DNA of 64,000 nucleotides, taken from the NCBI RefSeq assembly GCF_000178955.2, contig NC_016631.1, positions 3,038,001 to 3,102,000 of the forward strand. Reading direction: 5' to 3'. How positions within the stretch are numbered: the stretch's first letter is position 1; every line of letters starts with the position of its first letter. The notes beneath the pieces are model-generated. The model had not been told where the DNA came from. It worked only from the letters and a program-made list of their open reading frames with translations, and made no database searches. Of this stretch, positions 18,709-27,746 are shown in pieces. Origin of the DNA: Granulicella mallensis MP5ACTX8 (lineage in GTDB: Bacteria; Acidobacteriota; Terriglobia; Terriglobales; Acidobacteriaceae). Both the position numbers and the translations under genes were made by a program.

Positions 18709-18740
18709 CGGAAGGGCAAGGTCGAAACCGAGCCCTTCCG
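18709..18740. terminator. Shared bidirectional terminator between marC and the VWFA gene
   Basis: A 9-bp GC-rich stem (18709-18717 with 18732-18740) encloses a second small stem with a CGAA loop. It lies between two convergent genes. Confidence 0.65.
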
Positions 18741-18757
18741 ATTTGTACTCATCATGA

Positions 18758-20884
18758 CTACTGAACAATTTTGATAGGAGCCTGCCAGAACGTGCTCTTC
18801 ATGTCTGTTGGATCAAGTACAGTCACCTGACAATCGTATTCACCAGGTGAAAGCTGAGGCGGCAGGCTAAGGCTGAAGTTGAGAGGCACCATGCCCAGGT
18901 GGCTTCCGGCCGCAGGAGTAACAGCTATAGGCTGCGTCTCAAAGACCTTTGCCTGATCACGATAAAAGCTTACGAACGCGACGAGCGGCTTGGGAGTTGT
19001 AGCAGCCTCCTCGTAAGCCTGCAGATAGACGTACATCTCCCTGCCGCTGTTGAAGACTCGCGTCACGCTCGGAATCAGTTTCTTCCCATCCTGTACCAGC
19101 GGATTAACGGCTGCCTGCTTGATCTGGTCTTTGCTCTTCGCTGCGTCATAAAGGGCATCCTTCATGTCGACGCGCTGGCTGCTTAGAACCACGGAACTGA
19201 TAGGGACACGCTTGTCTTCTTTATTCAGATTTGGAATGACAAAGTTTGTCTGATAGGTACCAATTCTTCCCGTCTCGTCATCACGAGCCAGAAACTTGAT
19301 GGCGTATTTACCGGGCAACAGCGTATAGCCTCCATCGTATTCAATCGGCCGATGGCTAAGCTCGCTGGCGGTGGCATCGCTCAGCTTGATGTTGACGTTG
19401 TCACGCATGTTCTCAACGGTAATGCCGCCGTAGATATCCTTGATCTCTCCGACAAAGTCGATGAGCGTATGGTCGGCTCCTCCACGTTTGGCCAGCGCCA
19501 GTTCACGCCCGGGAATCTTCACCATGATAGGAACGAAGTACTCCGCACGATTGAGTTGGAAGTAATTGATCTCCATCGCGACAGTGAGTTCGGTGATGGG
19601 ATCGCCCAGCATGAGGGCATCCTCGAGTTGGCGCTCCTTGTCGGCGACCGAAAACTTGCTGAACACTTTACCGGCGAAGTATCCCTGCCGGTAGTCGAGT
19701 TTGGCGTTGGCATCCTTGTTGAGGGTGACCTTGATCTTGCGGAAACGGCCGTCGAGAGCGGGGTTAGAGGTGTAGTACTCGATGATGTAGTAGTCGGAGA
19801 TGGCCTGCTGCGCCTGTACGATTCCCTTCGTCAGGTCGTTGTAATCCAGCAGCGCCTTGCCGCCGGTATCGCCGGCGAGCGCGAAGAGAGTGTCCTGCGA
19901 CTGCTGAAAGTTGCCCGTCGTAGCAAGTGCCGCAGCGCCGGTGTACATCCCCTGATTGCCTGGCGAACCCTGCGTGGCATCGCCGAGTGGAGCTCCCGCA
20001 ACGAGGCCGCGCGCGTCGATGGGCCAGAACGAGACGCCTGCGCGGATAGCTGCATCGACAGTGGCATGAAGCTGCGCCTGGTTATCGACGCCATTCAGTC
20101 GTAGGCCGCTGGCAAAGTAAATCAGCGATTTCTTCTCGCTTAGCTGGCCCAGCATGTTCGCAGCGGTCTGCAATGCGGATAGCTGGCGGTCGGTGTTGAA
20201 GACATTGAACTCACCGTCATCCTGACCGAAGGCAGCGCCGGTGTCGGCGCTGCTGGCATCATCGACGGACTCGACCGAGCCCTGGCCTTCTCCAACGATC
20301 AATGTTTCCAGGATGCTGAGAAGCTTGTTTCGATCGGCGGTGAAGTCTTGCAACACATCCACCGAGCCTCCCTGGTAGCGCAGGATCGAGACAAGGTCGA
20401 CTTCAGTTAACTGGGTGCGAACGAACTTCTCGGCCGCGCTCAGAGCACGCAACTGCTCGGCGGGGCGCATCGCGCTCATATCAAAGTAGAGCGCGAGAAG
20501 ACGACGGTTTTTGTACCTGAGATTATCGGTGGACTCCGGCGCGACCTGCGTGTGCGCGAGCCGGTTGTAAATCTTGATGTCTTCCTTGCCGGCGGCAACC
20601 GGTACAACTGGAAGAGGGTTCGTCGGAAGCACCTGATGCTCGCAGAAGCGAATCTTCTGAGGTATGCCGTCCTCAGTAAGCGTAAAATCCTGCGCCGTGA
20701 GGCCAGGGACAGGATTGCCCTGCTTATCTTTGACGACAACCGTCTCAACAACCAGCTGAGATCGCACCGACAGCGTAAAGGTGGTTGGCGCGTCCGGATC
20801 TTTATTCTGGCCGATTGTCTGGGCACCAGCCCCTGTGCTGAAACCAACCGCTGCGAGAAGAAATGCTATGAGTATCGATCGCAT
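18758..20884 (-). CDS. VWFA-related acidobacterial protein (TIGR03436 type)
   Basis: Exported protein of 708 residues with a signal peptide (residues 1-21). It has the pattern of the acidobacterial VWFA-related family: an N-terminal beta segment (SQLVVETVVVKDKQGNPVPG) and then a von Willebrand A domain (about 125-360, RLLALYFDMSAM). The metal-binding motif reads DMSAM, so the last Ser of the canonical DxSxS is Met. The C-terminal half is beta-rich with a NFSLSLPPQLSPGEYDCQV end. The function is unknown; A domains usually bind protein ligands. The start is one base after the TonB-like gene stop, with GAGG upstream inside that gene, so the two are co-translated and probably act together at the envelope. 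Confidence 0.88.
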   Translation of the reverse strand: MRSILIAFLLAAVGFSTGAGAQTIGQNKDPDAPTTFTLSVRSQLVVETVVVKDKQGNPVPGLTAQDFTLTEDGIPQKIRFCEHQVLPTNPLPVVPVAAGKEDIKIYNRLAHTQVAPESTDNLRYKNRRLLALYFDMSAMRPAEQLRALSAAEKFVRTQLTEVDLVSILRYQGGSVDVLQDFTADRNKLLSILETLIVGEGQGSVESVDDASSADTGAAFGQDDGEFNVFNTDRQLSALQTAANMLGQLSEKKSLIYFASGLRLNGVDNQAQLHATVDAAIRAGVSFWPIDARGLVAGAPLGDATQGSPGNQGMYTGAAALATTGNFQQSQDTLFALAGDTGGKALLDYNDLTKGIVQAQQAISDYYIIEYYTSNPALDGRFRKIKVTLNKDANAKLDYRQGYFAGKVFSKFSVADKERQLEDALMLGDPITELTVAMEINYFQLNRAEYFVPIMVKIPGRELALAKRGGADHTLIDFVGEIKDIYGGITVENMRDNVNIKLSDATASELSHRPIEYDGGYTLLPGKYAIKFLARDDETGRIGTYQTNFVIPNLNKEDKRVPISSVVLSSQRVDMKDALYDAAKSKDQIKQAAVNPLVQDGKKLIPSVTRVFNSGREMYVYLQAYEEAATTPKPLVAFVSFYRDQAKVFETQPIAVTPAAGSHLGMVPLNFSLSLPPQLSPGEYDCQVTVLDPTDMKSTFWQAPIKIVQ

Positions 20885-20885
20885 A

Positions 20886-23800
20886 CTAGAACCTCAATCT
20901 CGCGGTAGTTTGCAGGCTGCGCATGGCGTTGGTAGATGCTGGCAGTCCGAAGAGCGGGCTGCTCAAGGCCGGATTCGAAGCGACGCCTATAACTGGATTT
21001 AAAGTCGTGTTCCAACTAGTGAAGACGACGTGATTCAGCAGATTGGTGGAGTCGACGCGTATATCAAGATTGTATTTTTTACCCACACGAAAGGTCCGAG
21101 CGAGAGAAAGGTTGAAGGTGAACTCCCCTGGGCCGGCAATAGAGTCTCTTCCCGCATCTCCCCATTGTCCGGGTTGAGGGGCGGCAAAGGCAGAGGGATT
21201 GAGAAACCGCCCTCCAGTTGCTGCATGGATAGGTTCGGAGGTTCTATCCGGACGGATGCTGCCCGTTACGCCTGTGCCAGGTACGGCAGCGAGATAGATC
21301 GGCGTCTCCGGCAGACCGCTGCCTGCAACGATCGTGCCTACGACCGTCCATTCCTTGAATGCTCTTCCTCGCCATCCGGTCATCAAAGTTCCCCCACCAA
21401 GCCCCATACCGCTTGTGTACTGAAAGGTAGCGTTCAACAGATGTCGTTGGTCAAAGGTCGAAAGCCCCCGCTCCGCATCCAGGTCGAGCCAGTTCTGGGC
21501 AATAGATGCGTTCGCCGCGGCCTGACTCACTGCACCGGCAGCTACCGGCCCCTGGCCTCCAAGCACGGAGTCATCATCGATCGATTTCGAGAAGGTGTAC
21601 TGCAAAGAAGCGGTAAAGCCGCTACGCAGTCTGCGCCGCAGTTGAATGCTTCCAGCCTGGCGCGTAGAGCTTCCGTTGGAGGTGCGGTACACAAAGCCCA
21701 GAGGGCAAGAGGGACATGGATTTACTGTGCCGATGGGATAGGTGTTCGGCAAGAACTCCTGCACACCATGTGCACCCTTGATCCCGAGATAAGTTGCAGT
21801 CATCTGCAGCGCAGCAGGCAGGTCACGCTGTACCGCAACCTGCCAGGTCTGCGCGTAGCCTACGCGGAAGTTCGGATCGACCGCGAATGAATCCTGCGTC
21901 GTCGGAGGACATGGAATAAACCCATTAGCGAGCGACAGCCTGCAGGTAGCGCTGTTGTATTGGACATTCAAGCTGGTTGAGAGTGGAGCTTGCTGCGCTA
22001 GTTGCAACGCAGTTCCTGTGTAGACCGACGTGTCCTGGTAGATTCCGTAGCCTGCACGAACCACCATGGAAGATCCCGGGATGGGCCGCCATGAAAGTCC
22101 GAGACGAGGTTCGACGCCACTCTTGTCCGGCCGTATCAACGAAGTAGGATAACTCTGGTCCGTCAGAGGGCCAGTAGGACTGCTGCCTAATACCGGCGCA
22201 ACGGCTGAAAAGCCTGAAGCGACATCCAGATTGACGAGCCGTCCCTTCAACTCAGTGATGGGCGCGCCATACTCCCAGCGAACGCCGACGTTGAGGGTGA
22301 GATCCGGCCTGATTCTCCAGTCGTCCGTCGCGTAAATTGCATAGACAGATTGCCGGAAATATTTATCTGCGTTGCCAAAGGCGATCTGGCTCGTGTCCGG
22401 AATGCCGGCGAGGAAATCGGCGAAGTCTGAAACGCCCGTTACAGCGCCGGTAAAGGTGTAGGAGCCGCGCGGGTTTTGTTGCGACAGGTAGTTGAACTCC
22501 TGCCTGCGGAAGTCGGTGCCGAAGGTAAAGTTATGATGCCCTCGATACCACTCCAAGGAGGGTGCAATGCCATCGGTGCGGTTGCGATTGAAAGAGCTCT
22601 GGGCATCCGAGAGTGAGGCGATACCGCTCGAAAAGGTGAGGGACGGAGGACCCCAGTTGGTGGGGTCCTGGTTGTTCCCGTAGGGAGTTGCAGGAGTGTT
22701 GGCCGAGATACCCGCTAGCCCGGATACGTTGGTGCGGTTTGCAAAGTATGGCGTTACCTGCGTTCTCAAGCGGCTAAAGCTAAACCCGGTATTCAGATAG
22801 AGACTGTGATTGAAGCGGTGTTGCCAGTTAAGCGTCGTGTTAATGCCCAGCGTGTCGGTTGTATCGAGAAAGCCGAAGAGATTTGTGCCGTCCGCACGGG
22901 TGCTCTGAAAGGCAAAGCTGCCATAGACCTCGTCTCTATGCCCGATGGACTTATCAAGACGCGTTTGCAGGACATCCTGATGCGAAGCGCTGAGAATCGG
23001 AATCTGGTAGTTATAGAGCGAGGTCCCCGACACATTGGGCAAGGGATAGAGCGCCAACAGAGCCTGCGCCACGGGGTCGATAGGGGTGGCGCTGCGCTGC
23101 TCCAGGGTCGGCACCAATCCGGAATCTGTCGTGGCAATGCTGCTGCGCGTCGTCAGATATTGGATGAAGAAATTGGGACCGCGAGGCATCAGGTGGGGAA
23201 TATTCAGCGGGCCGCCAAAGGTCAGGCCTGCTGTGATCGTGTTGTAGGCAGACTTCGGGGTGTCTAGTCCGCTCAACGAATAAGGCCGAGCATCGAGTGC
23301 GGAGTTATCTAGCTTGAGAACAAGCCCACCCGTATAGAGACTCTTTGATCCCTTTCGCGTATTTCCGAATGCCTGGGCGAGTGTGAACTGCGACGTCGCC
23401 GCATTGTTCACGCTGCCGTTGACGAGAAAGCCGTCGGAGGATTGCTGGTTGGAAGTGTCTGCCGGTTTTGGCATAGCTGCATTCTCCGCGGGCTTTGGAG
23501 CATCGATCTTGCCCGGTGTGGCTGCAACGCTGGGATTGGGCGGCAGTACAGGCGGCGGTTTAATAATCTTGGTCTGCGCGATGATCTGATCGAGCGGGAG
23601 CATCTTCAACTCCCACTTGATGGACGGCATATTAGAAGAGATCGTGACATCCTGCTCGACTGGAGAGAAGCACGACATCACAACTTCAATCTTCCATGCG
23701 CCATCCGGAAGATCGGGAAAAGAGTAGCTTCCCTGCTCGTTGGAGATTGCGACGAATTTCTTACCGCCTTGCGTAGCCGTAATCGTCGCACCCGGGACCG

Positions 23801-23930
23801 GCAGACCGTTGAAGGTCACCTGGCCATGATGCTCCGACGCTATAGCTAAACCTGATGTAAATAGAAATGCAAGAAGACAGAAGAGGCGAAGATACCTGCT
23901 CACCCGTTGCGACAATATCGAATACGTCAT
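20886..23930 (-). CDS. Plug-poor TonB-type outer membrane receptor with carboxypeptidase-regulatory domain
   Basis: Outer-membrane barrel protein of 1014 residues: signal peptide (1-31), carboxypeptidase-regulatory beta domain (35-110), a Pro/Ala/Lys linker (123-165), a short segment (166-240; DGFLVNGSVNN, DNSALDARPYSLSG), and then the barrel from GGPLNIPHLMPRGPNFF to a C-terminal ARLRF. The usual plug phrase (VTKSGTNxFHG), present in the other receptors of this window, is missing, so the plug is reduced to about 70 residues. This is a separate acidobacterial subtype and may not be a conventional gated importer. It starts 39 bp after a DUF3738 gene and ends one base before the VWFA gene, giving a probable three-gene unit. 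Confidence 0.85.
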   Translation of the reverse strand: MTYSILSQRVSRYLRLFCLLAFLFTSGLAIASEHHGQVTFNGLPVPGATITATQGGKKFVAISNEQGSYSFPDLPDGAWKIEVVMSCFSPVEQDVTISSNMPSIKWELKMLPLDQIIAQTKIIKPPPVLPPNPSVAATPGKIDAPKPAENAAMPKPADTSNQQSSDGFLVNGSVNNAATSQFTLAQAFGNTRKGSKSLYTGGLVLKLDNSALDARPYSLSGLDTPKSAYNTITAGLTFGGPLNIPHLMPRGPNFFIQYLTTRSSIATTDSGLVPTLEQRSATPIDPVAQALLALYPLPNVSGTSLYNYQIPILSASHQDVLQTRLDKSIGHRDEVYGSFAFQSTRADGTNLFGFLDTTDTLGINTTLNWQHRFNHSLYLNTGFSFSRLRTQVTPYFANRTNVSGLAGISANTPATPYGNNQDPTNWGPPSLTFSSGIASLSDAQSSFNRNRTDGIAPSLEWYRGHHNFTFGTDFRRQEFNYLSQQNPRGSYTFTGAVTGVSDFADFLAGIPDTSQIAFGNADKYFRQSVYAIYATDDWRIRPDLTLNVGVRWEYGAPITELKGRLVNLDVASGFSAVAPVLGSSPTGPLTDQSYPTSLIRPDKSGVEPRLGLSWRPIPGSSMVVRAGYGIYQDTSVYTGTALQLAQQAPLSTSLNVQYNSATCRLSLANGFIPCPPTTQDSFAVDPNFRVGYAQTWQVAVQRDLPAALQMTATYLGIKGAHGVQEFLPNTYPIGTVNPCPSCPLGFVYRTSNGSSTRQAGSIQLRRRLRSGFTASLQYTFSKSIDDDSVLGGQGPVAAGAVSQAAANASIAQNWLDLDAERGLSTFDQRHLLNATFQYTSGMGLGGGTLMTGWRGRAFKEWTVVGTIVAGSGLPETPIYLAAVPGTGVTGSIRPDRTSEPIHAATGGRFLNPSAFAAPQPGQWGDAGRDSIAGPGEFTFNLSLARTFRVGKKYNLDIRVDSTNLLNHVVFTSWNTTLNPVIGVASNPALSSPLFGLPASTNAMRSLQTTARLRF

Positions 23931-23969
23931 CCGCAGCTCATTCTCCGAAGGTCTCTCATGATCTATACG

Positions 23970-24965
23970 TTAGTTCAACGAGAGATGTTCAATATGGTCG
24001 ACAACAATAAAATTCACGGGACCCTTTTGTGCCTCGAGCTTTAGCCCGAGTTGTTCCTTCAAAGCCTCAAGAAACGTCGGTCCTGACGTATCAGAGGGGA
24101 TGTCCATGGCGGAGGCTATGGAGTGATGAGTTTCAGGAGTCCACTCAAGCGTGAAATCGAAGGTTCCACTCAGCCCGGTCCGATCCATAACAGGCCGTCC
24201 TAAAGCTCCCCAGTCAGGCAATGCGCTTGCGATCAATCCTATATTCACATTGCGTGCGCCGACGTTTAGGCGGGCGGGGGCGCTCGCCGGAATCAATACA
24301 GGGCCCCCGCAGGTCTGGGGAAATCCTCCGGCTGTTGCCGAGGGTGCAGCGTTAGAGGCGCGATCTGGTTCAGGTGTAAGTGTTGTGGAGCAGGAAGAAT
24401 CGTTTGGATGGGGCCGGAGTCTTGGGCCCGTCTTTTCTGGCTTCGACAGAAGAAGTGCGAGTACGGGAACCTGCCGAGTTTCGTTGTGGACCGTCAACTT
24501 GAAACGATCCGCGAGTAGAGACCGCATCATCAAGCGCATCTCGTCCTTGGTGGGAGAGCCTTCCGACCGTGCCTGAATATCAAATCGGTCGGATGAAACC
24601 CAGTCAGGCAATCCAGACCGGAGAAATTGCAACTGATTGTTGGTCAGCTTGTACGCGAAAGCGATGTACACGATCAGAGGTGTACTGCTTGCCGAAAATA
24701 AGCCTCCATTGGGAGCATAGACATCACCAGGCCCCAGAAGAAAGTTAGACTTCGGCTTGTCGTCGGACTTGTTCTGCTTGACGGAGGCCACGTCGAATTG
24801 AATCTTTTGGCTGCCAGATGTCTCTGCTGAGGGAATTGCCAGTGGCGATTGTGCCTGGCTTTGGGTTGGAAGCACAAGTTGCATGGCTACAACGATTAAC
24901 CCCAGCGTAATCATCGAATGCCTTTTTCGGCCCCATAGCTTGTGCCCGGCGTGTTCGGTCAACAT
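23970..24965 (-). CDS. Secreted DUF3738 (TIGR03435) protein, cluster copy 4 (downstream of the sensor)
   Basis: A 331-residue protein of the soil-bacteria family TIGR03435/DUF3738, function unknown. It has a charged N-terminus and a hydrophobic export segment (about 18-39, end QSQAQ). The family domain runs from FDVASVKQNKSDD to the C-terminus, with the conserved phrases LPDWVSSDRFDIQA, LLADRFKLTVHNETRQVPVLALL, PVMDRTGLSGTFDFTLEW, LGLKLEAQKGPV and the final VVDHIE. The central Ser/Pro/Ala-rich insertion is longer than in the other copies. AAGGA lies 8 bases before the ATG. It lies 145 bp after the sensor gene and 39 bp before the TonB-like gene, linking the two halves of the cluster. Confidence 0.85.
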   Translation of the reverse strand: MLTEHAGHKLWGRKRHSMITLGLIVVAMQLVLPTQSQAQSPLAIPSAETSGSQKIQFDVASVKQNKSDDKPKSNFLLGPGDVYAPNGGLFSASSTPLIVYIAFAYKLTNNQLQFLRSGLPDWVSSDRFDIQARSEGSPTKDEMRLMMRSLLADRFKLTVHNETRQVPVLALLLSKPEKTGPRLRPHPNDSSCSTTLTPEPDRASNAAPSATAGGFPQTCGGPVLIPASAPARLNVGARNVNIGLIASALPDWGALGRPVMDRTGLSGTFDFTLEWTPETHHSIASAMDIPSDTSGPTFLEALKEQLGLKLEAQKGPVNFIVVDHIEHLSLN

Positions 24966-25110
24966 CCTGATGATCCTTCTCTTGACTCAGGCTACAAGCT
25001 TAGACATTACTTTCCCGTGCACAACGAGTTCGCTCAAAGGCACAGATGGTTCCAACTTTGACTTCGATATTCGTCAGACGAAGCAAGTCTGACGATGTCA
25101 TCGTCACTCG

Positions 25111-27219
25111 TTAGTTTGCGGAAGGTTTTTCGATACGATCGAGTACAAGAACATCGGTTGCAGTCTTCTTCGCCTCCAGTTTCAACCCAAGTCGCTGGAT
25201 CGCCTCAAAGAATCCTGGTGCCTCTTCAGCGCCCTCGGAAGCCTTTGTAATCGGGATCGGCAGATGCCCCTTGAACTGCGAATCATCGGGGGCAAAGGTA
25301 AGGTTGAAATCGTACTTTCCTGAAATCCCTGTCTGATCGACCACTGGACGGTCAACCACCACCATCTGCAGGGCGTCCGCAAACTGCGCCATGGTGAAAT
25401 TTACCACCGGGATGGTTACTCCCCCAGGAGCAGGCCTCAACCCGAAGCCTCCCCCCGGTCCGGGAAATTGAGTTGGAGTCAGCTTCGGTCCGTCCTTTCC
25501 AGCGGTCAACACGAACGCCGAAAGCTCTCGTTTGTCGTGATGGAACTTTACCTGAAACCGATCGACCAGCAGCTTCTGAAATACAGTCTGCAACTGCTTA
25601 GTGTCTGGATCCCCCTCCACATTTACTGTGGCCTCGATATCGTAACGATCTTTGTCCGACCAATCCGGCGCTCCTACAACCTGTTTTGCCTGAAGGTGAT
25701 ATGCAAAGCAGATCAGATCGACCAAAGATGCATTGTTTGAGATGACGGCATGCCCGTTAAAACCAATACTCTGCACGTTTGGAGATCCGGAGTTATTCGG
25801 CTTAATGGTCGCCACATCAAACGAAGGGTCGGCATCTGCCGCCATCGCCTTCCTAGGTACAAATGCCGGAATCTCCCACGCTGTCTCCGTAGTCGCCCGC
25901 ACCAGAGTCAGCGGCCGCGGGGTGGGCCCCTGGCTCCAGGTTCCTACGATGGATTTACCATCCGCACTCAGCTTCCCTTCGTATTTACCGAAGAACCACT
26001 CAGCCTTGAAAGTAGAATCATCCAAAGCGACAGAAGAAGAGCTCATCGGTCGAGCATCCTGATCAATGCTGTACATGACAGCCTTCAACTTGCCATCGTT
26101 CTTTGAGATTTTGAAAACAGTCCGGAGATCTCGATTGCCCGTCAACGTTCCCTGCCAAGTCCCGGTAATGCCTGTTGCATTCTCAGTCGTGGTCTGGGCT
26201 TGCACATGCTTGATGTGTACCAGGCCAAAGATGACCGGCGTCGTCACGGCAACGATTGCAGCGATACCAAGCAAAAGCTTTCTGCCGAAATCGAGTTTCC
26301 GCACTGCCTGCTCGGTCATGATTCGCACGATGCGCCGCTTCAAGTCCGCCCCGGTAATTCCTGAGACACAAGCCAACGGCGACTCGACGTAGAACTTGCA
26401 GACGCTGAGGATGCTCTCGGCATAGAGGGGCGCGTCGTTACCCGACTGCAGTACGGCTTCGTCGCAGGCCCGCTCACGCTCATCCAACAGCCGAGCCTTA
26501 ATCCACCACACCGCGGGATGAAACCAGAAGAGCGTTTCCACGATCATGTGGATGGCCGCAGTGAGATTGTCGCGCCGCCGAATGTGGCACATCTCATGAG
26601 CGATGATCGTGCCGAACTGCGGCGGGGTAAGACGTTCATCGATTCCCTTCGGCAGCAGCAGCACAGGACGAACGATACCGAAGACGCCAGGCTCAAGAAG
26701 GTTGGGAGAAGAGAGAACAGGCAAATCTCCCAGCAGCGTCGTCTGGGTAGAAGCACGGACAATCGCGCGAACCTTCCACCAACTGCGTGCCCAGGAAAAC
26801 ACGATAGCCAGCGCGCCGCACAGCCAGACTGCAAGCAGTATCAGCGGCCAAACCTCGGTGTGGGTCAAAGCTGCGGCAGAAGCGGTGCCAGCATGAACGG
26901 CAACAGAAGAAGTAGCAGTGGCAGAGGCCGCAGTCTGGGCAAAGGGCTGCGTGAACTGCTCCATCACGTCTGCGAATGCTGGCTGTTGAATAGGAGTAGC
27001 CATCCTAGCGCGCAGCGATTCACCGGCCACAATAAGAAGTGAGAATGGAACTAGAAACTTCAGGGACGAGATCATCCACACCCAATAGCGCATCCTGGCG
27101 TGATTATTCCGCAGAGCCAGTGTAAGGAGCCATGCCATCAAAACGATAACGGTCGACTGCCAGAGATGATTGACCAGCGCCGCAGTCCGCATTTCATTCC
27201 AGAATGATGAAAGCATCAT
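25111..27219 (-). CDS. BlaR1-type M56 metallopeptidase sensor with GxWQG + DUF3738 ectodomain
   Basis: Membrane protease-sensor of 702 residues. Residues 1-340 form the M56/BlaR1 part: membrane segments about 14-36, 46-65, 123-143 and 313-334, with the cytoplasmic zinc site HEMCH (208-212) and the downstream LLDERERACDE (245-254). After the last membrane helix the protein continues outside with a beta domain starting GTWQG (353-357) to about 445, then DUF3738 (about 466-702, ending RIEKPSAN). In beta-lactamase regulation BlaR1 senses a ligand outside and its protease inactivates BlaI; here the penicillin-binding domain is replaced by DUF3738. Its ATG overlaps the BlaI stop by four bases. Ligand and targets are unknown. 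Confidence 0.9.
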   Translation of the reverse strand: MMLSSFWNEMRTAALVNHLWQSTVIVLMAWLLTLALRNNHARMRYWVWMISSLKFLVPFSLLIVAGESLRARMATPIQQPAFADVMEQFTQPFAQTAASATATSSVAVHAGTASAAALTHTEVWPLILLAVWLCGALAIVFSWARSWWKVRAIVRASTQTTLLGDLPVLSSPNLLEPGVFGIVRPVLLLPKGIDERLTPPQFGTIIAHEMCHIRRRDNLTAAIHMIVETLFWFHPAVWWIKARLLDERERACDEAVLQSGNDAPLYAESILSVCKFYVESPLACVSGITGADLKRRIVRIMTEQAVRKLDFGRKLLLGIAAIVAVTTPVIFGLVHIKHVQAQTTTENATGITGTWQGTLTGNRDLRTVFKISKNDGKLKAVMYSIDQDARPMSSSSVALDDSTFKAEWFFGKYEGKLSADGKSIVGTWSQGPTPRPLTLVRATTETAWEIPAFVPRKAMAADADPSFDVATIKPNNSGSPNVQSIGFNGHAVISNNASLVDLICFAYHLQAKQVVGAPDWSDKDRYDIEATVNVEGDPDTKQLQTVFQKLLVDRFQVKFHHDKRELSAFVLTAGKDGPKLTPTQFPGPGGGFGLRPAPGGVTIPVVNFTMAQFADALQMVVVDRPVVDQTGISGKYDFNLTFAPDDSQFKGHLPIPITKASEGAEEAPGFFEAIQRLGLKLEAKKTATDVLVLDRIEKPSAN

Positions 27220-27602
27220 AGCTTCTTCTCCTTTGCAGAAAGGCTCCTCAACGTCTTCTCCGCTTCCTTTACATCCTCCAGCGTGAGTCTGCCGGATTCG
27301 ATCAGATGCACCATGACAGGCTGCGTACGTCCCCCAAATAGAGCTAACAGGTCGTCGACAAGCCTGCGCTGTGCTGCATCGCGAGAGATCGTTGCTTCGA
27401 AGACATGGAAGTTTCCGACCTTCCTCACGCGCCGCAGTATCTTCTTCTCTTCCATGCGGTACATGGTGGTTTGGATCGTCGTATAGGCAGGCCTTCCCTT
27501 CTCAGGAAAAGCTTCCTGTATCTCGCGGATTGAGGATTCGCCTCGAGTCCAAAGCGTCTCCATGATCCGCAGTTCGAGTTTCGTCAGTTTGGGTCCCGGC
27601 AT
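27216..27602 (-). CDS. blaI: BlaI/MecI/CopY-family transcriptional repressor
   Basis: Winged-helix repressor of 128 residues, close to the usual length of BlaI. I chose the ATG at 27602 (MPGPKLTKLELRIMETLW), the conserved family start; a GTG at 27656 would translate the operator itself. The recognition region is GRPAYTTIQTTMYRMEEKKIL, followed by the dimerisation helices. It is translationally coupled (ATGA) to the BlaR1-type sensor, the standard arrangement for a repressor cleaved or released by its partner. Two dyad sequences at 27629-27656, just upstream, suggest autoregulation. It probably controls the surrounding DUF3738 genes. Confidence 0.92.
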   Translation of the reverse strand: MPGPKLTKLELRIMETLWTRGESSIREIQEAFPEKGRPAYTTIQTTMYRMEEKKILRRVRKVGNFHVFEATISRDAAQRRLVDDLLALFGGRTQPVMVHLIESGRLTLEDVKEAEKTLRSLSAKEKKL

Positions 27603-27628
27603 CTTAGCAACTACCTCTGTGTTTTTCT

Positions 27629-27656
27629 CTACTACATATGTGGTAGAAGCTACCAC
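27629..27656. promoter_or_regulatory. Two overlapping dyads, probable BlaI operator
   Basis: CTACTACATATGTGGTAG (27629-27646) is a near-perfect palindrome whose core TACATATGTG matches the TACAnnTGTA consensus of BlaI/MecI/CopY operators at all but the last base. It overlaps a second perfect 7-bp inverted repeat, GTGGTAG-AAG-CTACCAC (27640-27656). The pair lies 27 bp upstream of the blaI ATG, where binding would block transcription of blaI and the sensor. Confidence 0.6.
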
Positions 27657-27746
27657 GAGTGTTTGAGCGAAAGCAAGAAGAGATAAACGGGGGTTGATTT
27701 GCGAACCGGGGCCGCCAAAGATCCGCAGCGAACAGCTTTGGGATGC

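Noticed and set aside
25071..25095. 9-bp hairpin (TCGTCAGAC/GTCTGACGA) after the M56 sensor gene as a terminator
   Set aside because: The stem is modest and there is no T tract on the minus strand, so it is not called a terminator. If real it would partly separate the sensor from the downstream DUF3738 gene.
25111..27219. Interpretation of the BlaR1/BlaI pair as beta-lactam resistance genes
   Set aside because: The sensor has no penicillin-binding domain (no SxxK/SxN/KTG set), and no beta-lactamase gene is adjacent, so a resistance role cannot be supported.
27603..27656. GTG at 27656 as the blaI start
   Set aside because: It would translate the operator dyads and add 18 residues not found in BlaI; the ATG at 27602 matches the family N-terminus.
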